A stretch of 64,000 nucleotides of DNA from Parapristionchus giblindavisi (taxonomy: Eukaryota; Nematoda; Chromadorea; Rhabditida; Diplogasteridae), in contig CALSFV010000036.1 of NCBI GenBank assembly GCA_943737045.1, positions 310,001 through 374,000 of the forward strand, given 5' to 3'. How positions within the stretch are numbered: the stretch's first letter is position 1; each line of letters begins with the position of its first letter. The notes under the pieces are model-generated. The model did not search any database and had not been told where the DNA came from. It worked only from the letters and a program-made list of their open reading frames with translations. Position numbers and translations under genes: made by a program. Positions 55,956 to 64,000 of the stretch are shown here, in pieces.

Positions 55956-58473
55956 TTAAAACAGAGGAAAATCGATATTATCATTGCTTTGGACCGTGAC
56001 GGGAGGGGAATTGACCGGCATATTAGTGTACTGTAGGTTGGGCTGGATTATTGATTGATCTTGCCTGATATCATTATTATATTGAACGGAAGGAGTGGGA
56101 TAGTAATGATTAGAGGTTGGAGAAGGGGTGATGGGCGGGGATTGACCATAGGACATATGGTTTGAGGAATGCATGGGCTTAAAGTTACAAGAATTATCAT
56201 ATTGTGAGATCGTACTAGGGTCGTAATAACTGGTCGGATATGAGTTATACAAATCAGGTGTGAAGCTGGATGAGGAAGGAAGAGAATATGCGTAGTTTTG
56301 TGGCATCATACTGTAATTTACAGGAGTACAAGGGTCGGTTACGGTAGGCCAATTCGACGGTGTGTTACCGTAACCTACAGTATGACTGGGGCCAGATACA
56401 ATAGGACTACAGCCTGGGGTAGCGAAACTGCAGGAGGGAGGGTAAGCGGGGTAGGGTGTAGATGGAAAACTACAGTATTCCTGGGATACTGTAGTCTTCT
56501 GAATACGGTAATCGATAGGTGGAGAGTACTGTGGAATGGGTTGAGGTGGGGCAGATGGATGCTGGATGGGCGTAGATGCGGGTCGTTTACGCGTTCCTTT
56601 AAGTGTAGATGACGTCATCGTTGATGGTGGAGTAGACTCGGATCGAGTAAGTACCATGGATGGAGGAGCGAAGGCCTTACGGTTGGCCACTGCATGTATA
56701 TTGTTGTTGCTCTGAAAAATCAATAATTACGATCAATCAATAAATCGATAAATACAGTACCTTGATGAACTTCATGACGGGACTCTGGTAGGCTGTTACG
56801 GTGATGAAGGAAGCGAGCGTGATTGATTGCTGAATCGAATATTGGTTATGATGTAAAGATCAAAGATCAATGAGCAACTTTATTTCATTCAGGTCGAATT
56901 TTGATAAAGTGAAAATAAAGATATCTCGTCCAGTAGATAAATACAATTCATGAGATTTGTTAGGTGGTCTTACATTTTTTTTAAAACGGGCGCACGCCGT
57001 AACCCCCTCTGCCGCGTCTCCGTCGTTACGGCGTGCGCACGTTTTGAAAAAATGTAACACCGCCTTGCGAATGATGTTTAAACCGATCAAAAATATCACA
57101 AACCTCGAAAACGACAACATCTTCGCCTCCATCTTTCAATATAATTGTTAGATGGGGAATGTACTTCCGAAGAGAAAGGAGATATACCTGAGAATAAAGA
57201 TTGATTAAAGGAAATATTATTTTTTCCAGAACACTATCAGACAGAAAATTGTATCACCAATGTAGAAACAAGTGAAAGATGAAAACAAATACAAACGAAT
57301 TAAACTCAATTTTATTGTAAAAAAATAAATATACCATATTCTCCTTCAGCGCTGTTCCTTCATTATTAGTCAACTTCAAACAACCGAAATCGATCGGCGC
57401 AGCCATCAAGTCTCGGCCACAGATTATCGATCCACCTGAAAAATCGATAATCAGGATGTGAATATTGATTGTTAGGTCATAGGTATCGATCGATACGGAC
57501 ATAATTATTGATTACCTTTAGGATAATACACAGCTGGCTTGTCATGACCTACAACGTCTTCCGTCTTCCATTCGTCAGTATTTTTGAAGTATCTGTACCT
57601 TAAAATATGATTGATGTATGGTGCAAACGACTGAGAAATGAAAGTTAGAAAATGAATATTGATTGGCGGGATATAATTATTGATTGATCATATTTATATG
57701 CAGAGGCCTAAGTTCAAGCCACACCCCGACCTAATTTGAAAATTCTGAACTTAATTTGAAACTAATTCGAATTTCAATTTGAAACTTTGAATTTGAACAT
57801 TAACATGCATGGAATGTCGAGTCATACGGTATCACGCATGGATTTCAACACCAGCGATCATATTCATTTTTTAATCCGAGAATGAAAGGAAAGAAAAGGA
57901 TCATAGAAATTTTCTATTTCCGAATATCACTGTTTGTTGAAACTTATTTGAGTACATAGCAATGGCGACCCCGCGCAACTTTTACTCTCCGCTCTGACAA
58001 CACTCTCTCGTAGACGAAGCAGGCGAGAGGGCATTTCAAGAGCGGATAGTTTAAATTAACTCGGGGTGTGCCTCTAAGTAGTGTCTACAACTTACTTGAA
58101 GCGATCAGTACGGAGAAACGCCAACGGAACCGAGTAGAGCCTGTTAGGATCGAGTCCAGTTACAGTAAACTTCAGCTTGGGAGAAAGATGTCTGAATATG
58201 GACAGTTGCAGTTACGTCATCAACTTTCAACATCTCGAACAGTGATTTGAGAATACCGTAGTAATCTAAGGGTACAGTAATCCAAGGATATTGTAATCTA
58301 AAGTTACGGTAACTATAGGCTACAATAATCGAAGAATGCAGTAATCCGAGATTACAGTAACCTTACCTTCCCTGATTGGTGATGAGCATTTCCGATTCGT
58401 TGGCCCTCATCTCCTCCCATTGATTACTCGACATGAGGGATACGGTAATGGAGCCACCGTGAGAGGACGACAT
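55956..58473 (-). CDS. T-box transcription factor, 431 aa
   Basis: Seven exons: 58473-58367, 58191-58096, 57598-57516, 57435-57335, 57187-57104, 56829-56761 and 56711-55956 (stop). Phases agree throughout. The T-box spans about residues 15-190: W..M...ESEMLITNQGR, PKLKFTVTGLDPNRLYSVPL, RYFKNTDEWKTEDV, HDKPAVYYPKGGSIICGRDL, APIDFGCLKLTNNEGTALKE, YLLSLRKYIPHLTII and ITVTAYQSPVMKFIK. These are the conserved L.V.GLDP...Y, W....., HPDSP.....W, F.K.KLTN, L.SLHKY.PR and F.AVTAYQN stations. Departures: CGRDL replaces GxxWM and TAYQS replaces TAYQN, as in divergent nematode T-box proteins. The 250-residue tail is Ser/Pro/Tyr/Asn-rich, typical of an activation region, with a TRKRP basic stretch near residue 220. 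It should bind T-half-site DNA in the nucleus. It lies next to, and is divergently transcribed from, the 58663 ORF and SPT6. Confidence 0.93.
56971..57050. repeat. Palindromic MITE in T-box intron 5
   Basis: ttacattttttttaaaacgg..gcacgccgtaac and gttacggcgtgcgcacgttt..aaaaatgtaa are inverted around a GC-rich tip. It shares taccccctc/ccgcgtc centre bases with 12561-12669 and ends with 11497-11563. Confidence 0.8.
57955..58078. mobile_element. M1 palindromic MITE in T-box intron 2
   Basis: aacttttactctccgctctg / agagcggatagtttaaatta with ctctcgtagacgaagcaggcgagag tip; right end ctcggggtgtgcctctaag. A left-end scrap of M1 (caagccacaccccgacctaat) lies at 57715-57740. Confidence 0.7.
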
Positions 58474-58662
58474 GCCTGATAGCACAATGTATTGATTGAT
58501 AAAAATGTGACACGTTGGAAAGCAGAAAATGATCAGAGAAGAGACAAATTTTGCTTTTTTTACTTTTCACCTAAGAATAATAAAGGAGAGATACAGAAGA
58601 GGAACAGAACAAGAAGAGGAACAAGAAGAGAGGTACAGGAGAAGTACAAGTAATGTATATGA

Positions 58663-59115
58663 ATGAGAATGCATCGAAGGCTCACCGAGGAAGAAGGCGG
58701 AGACTCATCTGACTATGAACTAATCCTCGTTCTCAGATGCCATTTCACGTTCACACGTACAGTGTATGAGAACGGCACAAAGTTCCCTCAAACCTTTGAG
58801 AGAGTAGATAGGCTCTCATGGGTTCTGTACCTCTGGCAAGAACTGACCCTGCATGCGTCTATTACCAACCGTGAGACTGTTACCGTCGTCTTTGCATTGC
58901 CCGTAACCCACTGGGAATGTCACTTCCGATCGATGGGAGCCACACTTCCCTATTTTAATCGTGTATTACAGATATTCCTTGAGAACGGAAAAGAATCTCC
59001 AGATGCTATGGATCTGGGAGCATGTTCGATTTGGGAATTAAATGAATTTGGGAATAAAATGCAAATACAAAAGGAAAATTATGTTTTTGTTGAAGTAAAA
59101 ATACTTGTAATGTAA
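58663..59115 (+). CDS. Unrecognised single-exon ORF, 150 aa
   Basis: Open from ATG 58663 to TAA 59113-59115 with mixed, protein-like composition. Recognisable stretches are TEEEGGDSSDYELILVLRCH, FPQTFERVDRLSWVLYLWQE, TVVFALPVTHWECHF and YFNRVLQIFLENGKES. Several Trp and aromatic residues suggest a folded domain, and no membrane segment or signal peptide is visible. It starts 190 bases from the T-box start on the other strand, so the two could share a promoter. A pseudogene or last exon is possible. Function unknown. Confidence 0.45.
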   Translation: MRMHRRLTEEEGGDSSDYELILVLRCHFTFTRTVYENGTKFPQTFERVDRLSWVLYLWQELTLHASITNRETVTVVFALPVTHWECHFRSMGATLPYFNRVLQIFLENGKESPDAMDLGACSIWELNEFGNKMQIQKENYVFVEVKILVM

Positions 59116-59515
59116 ATTGTGATTATTTAGAATGGAATTAAGAATTTAGAGTATCATATTATTTTTACAAAAGAAGAAATCATAATGGTAGAGTGATGAA
59201 TCTGACCTGACCGAACAAATATTAGACGCGTTGCGTGTCGCGCTGACGCGGTTTTCAACATTCAAATTTTCGGCTTGCAATGTATTATTTTTTATTATTT
59301 TCTTTATTCGCAGTTCGTTTGGCGTCTCTAGGTATCGATTTGGCTGAGCGTCGGCCACGCTGGAATCTTCTATTGGCCCTCTTTCTAGGCTTTGGCCTAA
59401 ATTTGTCCGTTCTCAGCTCATTTCCAATCGTTTTCCTTCGGTCTTTTTGCTATTGGCGTCATTTTCGCTCCTCTTTCACATGGTTATGACTTGATTGTGT
59501 TATGTTTTGTAGATT
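59116..59515. promoter_or_regulatory. SPT6 upstream region with candidate trans-splice acceptor
   Basis: No gene seen here. tgttttgtag at 59504-59513 ends two bases before the SPT6 ATG at 59516 and is a standard nematode acceptor. With no upstream in-frame exon apparent it may receive a spliced leader. A cis-spliced 5' UTR intron is the alternative. Confidence 0.4.
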
Positions 59516-62500
59516 ATGTCCGACTTCATTGATCGGCATGCTGAAGAATCGAGTGGCGATGACTCGGACGCCAAATCTGCAAAGTCTCATTCGACAGGTT
59601 TGATTCTATCACTTTTGGGCTGACTTTAATTACTGTTTTCTGCTGTTATATATACTGTGCGTGTTTGTGTAATCAATATTATATGATTTAGGCGACTCGA
59701 CTGACTCAGACGACGAGCCCGTAGTGAAGAAAGTAAAGAAGGAAAAGGAACAGAAGAAGAGAAAGGGCAGTCGTTCTGGAGGATCAAAGAAAGACAAGAA
59801 GAAGCGAAAGATTGAAAGCAGGTTCGTACTGTTCTACTCTTTTATTAATTCCTGGCTGTATTTTGATCTCATCCACTCGTTTTCCTTTATTTTACTTATC
59901 TTACTTTATTTTATGGGACTGTTAATTTCGTGTGAATTGAGTTTAAAAAATTGACATTTCCTGTCATAATCAGCTTGTTCTACCACGTAGTCAATCTGAT
60001 TTGATGCTTTAAATATTTATTTAATATAATAATTTCCAGTGACGAAGAAGAGGATGATGATGAAGACGAAGATGAACAGGCAAAGTTGGAGATGAAAGGA
60101 TTCATTGTAGATCAAGACGATGATGCTGAAGGGGTTAGTATTTTGTATTTGTATTTATTTATTAGATATTATGACCATACGTGGGCATCACTGCCGCTCT
60201 TTCGCCTTTACATCATAACCAATATTCCAAAAAAATCACTCAAAATGACATATAAGTGTTCCATTTTTTTGCTTCCGACCCCCCGATTTTTGCGCCCAGC
60301 CCTCCGATTTTCATTTTCAGCGGCAATGCCCGCCCACGTATGATTATGACCAAATGTCTGTTATCCATGTAAGATACTGTGAACGTATTGGTTTGCGAAC
60401 CACACTCCTTTGAGTAGGCAAACTGTCTCGTTAATTAAATTAATGGTATTTAAGTGTTTCGTGCGTTAAAATCAGATAATGTTATGATAATATGGATTGA
60501 TTGCTATTTTATTAATTTATTATTGCTTTCAGGGTGAAGATAATGCTTCGGAGAAGTCGGCCAAGTCCGATCTCGAAGAGGATCTTGACGAGGATGATCT
60601 CGATCTTATTGAGGTTTATTCGTTTACATATTAATATATTTATATTTTAAAGATATTTAATGCCGTTTTAATTTCACGCATTTAGTATCTTTTTGTTCGT
60701 TTAAGAAGCCAGTGAAAATATGAAAACTGCTCTGATAAGATCGACTTTAGTGTATTTTGAAACATTTTGTTCCGAATTAATCTTCACTCAATACGGCAGA
60801 AGAAAATCAATATCTCTGATATGCTACAGTAACCCGCCCTAATCCGTTCAGGAGAATCTCGATGTGAAGGGACAACTGAAGAAACACAAACGTGTGGCTC
60901 ACATAGATGATTCGGATGAAGAACCAGTTGATGATAGAACTGCAATCGGACAAGATCTGTTTGGAATGGGACTGGTCAGTTATTAATTATGTAATGGAAA
61001 TATTGCGATAATGTAATTTTAATAATGGGTGTTGTTATGAACATATTTTATTTTTTCTCTGTATATTTTGTTTATATTTAGGATGATGACGAACCCCCGT
61101 CGTCACGTCGTGAACCAGTGCCCGAGGAAAGATCTGATGGTACTGGTTTTCAACTAATGAATTTACTCGCCGGATGTGACTTCACACGAAATTATAATGA
61201 ATATTTGCGTTTACATTAGTTGATGGTGGTTCGACCAAGCGAAATGTTATTAGTGAAATTACTATATTTTACCCCCATTGAATTGGTTGAAGTATGACTA
61301 ACAGCAAAAAATGAATATTTTAAAATGAATTAAATATTTAATAATAATAATAATAATAATATTCAGATGAGGGCTCGGAGAGTGATGGCAGTCGTGCGGA
61401 TGATTTCATTGAATACGACAAGGATGAGAGGAGAGGAGTGAGGGAGAGACACAAAAAGAGGAAGGAGAACAACTTTGCTGAGGGGTACGGTAGCTTGTTA
61501 TTGATTGATTGATTTAATCTTGATGGGTACGGTAACGTTCTATTGATTGATTGCTAGAAAGTGCTGTAAATATTGATTGATTTGTTGATGGGTGTTCATA
61601 GGTCGAAAAGTAGGTTATAAAGTACCAAGCCTGACCGGATTTTGAGCCAAAATTTCGCAAAATCGAAAAACCTGACCGGATTTAGAGCCAAATTTGCCAA
61701 AAATCGAAAAACCTGGCCGGATTTTGAAAACCGATCACGTAGCTATTCGACCTAGGGGGGGGGTGTTAATTGATTGATTGATCCGGCTATATCATATTAT
61801 CGATTAATTGTTCCAATGAGGGTTCAAGTTATTGATACATAATTTCAATATCTTGCTCATAAATAATACACAGCCCTTACATCCATCACTTTCATTTTTT
61901 TAATTGGGGTAGGGTAGCCTGAATGTTTTTTAAATTTCCAATGTATGTCTTGAGATCTATTTGTAGCATTGTAATTTGGTAGTTAGTCATTCAGTAGGAA
62001 TCCATCAGTAAAGGCAATAACCCGAACCATATTAGCGTTGTGAGATACACGAAATCAACGAGTGAAATTCGAAATGAATGATAGGCAAGAAAAGATGAGC
62101 AATGGTATTTTGTTGCAGAGCACTGGATGAGGCTCGCGATATCTTCGGAACGGAAGACTTTAACTATCAGGACTTTTATGATGAAGGAGAAGATGTGAGT
62201 ACTGTAGTATTGATTGATTATTCAATTATTATTTTGAAGTGTATCAAAGATCGAGCGCATAAGTAAAATCATATTTTGATTAAATGGTGGCACATGAATG
62301 TGCGGGGTCAGTACTTCAACAATTTTTCGCTTATTTTGTTCTGGGTTAAAGTTGCGAAAATTAAATTGAAAATGTAATTTATTTATTTATTTATTTGTTC
62401 TAATTTGAGGTGGAGGCGGAGGATGACGAGATGTACGATGATGATGAATTAATGGATGGAGATGATCAACCGAGGGTCAGAGATGCTATATTTATATTAT

Positions 62501-63520
62501 ATAATAGAATATCTATATTTTGCTATATCATATTTGCATATAGCACAATATTTACTGACATTTCAAAGTCGTACTATTACTGTACAAAAATATACATTTA
62601 TATTCAATTATACATGCATGATGCGAAATATGTGGCCCAAATATTGGTATCCTGCTATAACTAGTCCGTATAGAGACATTTTGAAACGAGAATTCGACAG
62701 GTTGAAAACAACTTTTGGCTGTCTTCCTTGATGAATCAATACAGTATACATGCACCTACGGTATACCTCTCACATTTCAGGCTCGTCGTGTCAAGAAGCA
62801 TGACAGTAAGAAGGAGACGCTACTGGATACGATGGAACCCACCGAGCTCGATCGAGGATATCTCGCACCCGCTGATAAGAAGATCCAGTTGGAGGATAGA
62901 CCCGAAAGGTATATCGATCGATTATGGAGGGGTTATAGTATGAGCTATATTTCAATACTTTAGATACTGTAGGGGAAAGGTTTTGTGAGAGTTTTCGTTT
63001 CCCATCGTTTGACTTCTATAATACGAGATATTGATTTGTTACAGATTCCAACTTCGTCGTGTTCCTGTGACTGAGGCTACAGAGGAGGAACTCGTCGTCG
63101 AAGCTTCATGGATTTGGAATATGGCATTTCAGACGAAGACACTCTTGTCCAAGCAGGTATACTGTACTCTTGGTTCATATACCGTATCAAGGGGGTACGG
63201 TAGATGTGACGTCACGGGCGGCTTATTTCGCGTTCGGGTTTCGCATTCTTTGTGGTCTGGGAAAATCTATGTACGACGGAATCTTTGTGGGATTGTGCTT
63301 CTTTTGACAACTTTGATTCCAACTGTTCTTGTAACCTGTTGAATTGGGGTCGCTGCGTTGTGATGTATGCTTTGATTTTGTTCTCTGACTGATTCTATTT
63401 CTACCGTTATACCGTAATAACACTACAGGAACCACTGGAGCTTCCCTGTCTGAACATTGATAATTTCTCTGATGATGAGGAGGATAAGGTCGCCAATCCA
63501 CAGACAGCCTTCCAGAAGAG
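59516..63520 (+). CDS. emb-5: SPT6 transcription elongation factor/histone chaperone, N-terminal 386 aa (runs off right edge)
   Basis: Twelve exons: 59516-59597, 59692-59821, 60040-60133, 60533-60613, 60852-60974, 61082-61139, 61367-61484, 62119-62194, 62410-62475, 62781-62908, 63045-63156 and 63429-63520, all in phase. Residues 1-250 are very acidic with basic patches (KKVKKEKEQKKRKG, RERHKKRKENNF), the disordered N-terminus that binds IWS1/SPN1 and nucleosomes. ALDEARDIFGTEDFNYQDFY, MEPTELDRGYL and PERFQLRRVPVTEATEEELV are diagnostic SPT6 motifs leading into the core. The HtH, YqgF, HhH, S1 and SH2 domains are beyond 64000. SPT6 is a nuclear H3-H4 chaperone travelling with RNA polymerase II; the C. 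elegans orthologue is EMB-5. No stop or frameshift, unlike the inverted copy at 23.9-28.5 kb. Intron 7 contains a family A MITE. Confidence 0.94.
61597..61755. mobile_element. Family A MITE in SPT6 intron 7
   Basis: Begins cataggtcgaaaagtaggtt and ends agctattcgaccta. Left flank tgggtgtt and right flank gggtgtt (after a G run) suggest an 8-bp duplication blurred by poly-G slippage. Confidence 0.75.
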
Positions 63521-64000
63521 GTATGTCTACTTTTTTATCACAATTTTGTATATCATTAAGAGACCGGCTCGGTAAGACTCGAGCATTTTGACCCCCAGCC
63601 GGACATTCGGGAGAACTTTCGATCTGAGCCTCAATACCTTCATCATAGACACATACCGGGGGAGACCGATGAAAGTTATAGCGAAAATGCCCTTAGGCTC
63701 AAACCCGGCTCACATATGTTTCATAAAAAAAAAATTGAAAAATTCATATCTTTTCAATCGTGATAGCTAGAACTTTTATTTCTTTTTATTAGTGAATAAC
63801 ATGTCATGCTCTCTTACAAACACTGCTGAACATTAATATCATATCGTTCTGAATATGTATTTTCGTGTCTTATTTTCAGATTTTTCTTTTTTTATCCTCG
63901 TTGAAGAGAGATTGCAAGTAATGACATAGTACATATTGTAGCCCTGACGATTGTGTACATGGTGGACACATTCCCTTGGCCAGCCAACATTTCGCAGGCA
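63521..64000. other. SPT6 intron 12, no next exon seen
   Basis: The exon expected next (FxVPFIGFYRKE, present in the displaced copy at 18385) is not found before the window ends, so this intron exceeds 480 bases. It contains an accggctcggtaagactcga...acccggctcac stretch that looks repeat-derived. Confidence 0.5.

Overview
The window is nuclear DNA from a nematode, probably a free-living rhabditid-type worm; the genus cannot be fixed from the sequence. Evidence is the many small exons with short introns, TTTCAG-type acceptors, nematode-like versions of SPT6, p35/CDKA-1, importin-alpha-like and T-box proteins, and heavy loads of small palindromic transposons. No operon-like bacterial organisation is present. 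All spliced models below were built by hand; each was checked for consistent reading phase across introns.

Layout. 1-1.5 kb (minus): N-terminal half of a protein tyrosine phosphatase running off the left edge. 5.0-7.3 kb (plus): a weak exon cluster and a well supported six-exon gene for a Pro/Ala/Lys-rich protein with an N-terminal hydrophobic anchor. 8.2-28.5 kb: mosaic of broken SPT6 copies on the minus strand, cut up by nested hAT-like elements (18.5-20.6 and 21.1-23.3 kb) and by a duplicated block (11.6-15.1 kb, second copy 28.5-30.8 kb). One block copy carries an intronless START-domain gene that the other lacks. 31.7-39.8 kb (minus): a complete CDK5 activator p35 homologue (cdka-1) in ten exons. 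40-51 kb: gene-poor, with (GA)n/(CT)n tracts, MITEs and two non-LTR retrotransposon tails. 51.5-55.5 kb (minus): a 16-exon importin-alpha-like armadillo protein that lacks an importin-beta-binding domain. 56.0-58.5 kb (minus): a seven-exon T-box transcription factor. 58.7-59.1 kb: an unrecognised single-exon ORF. 59.5-64 kb (plus): the first 12 exons of the intact SPT6/EMB-5 gene, running off the right edge.

The genes do not form one pathway. The main story is genome dynamics: the SPT6 gene at the right edge has thrown off inverted, partly decayed copies 31-50 kb away, and these became landing sites for several non-autonomous transposon families. Their ends and 8-bp or TTAA target duplications can be read directly from the sequence.
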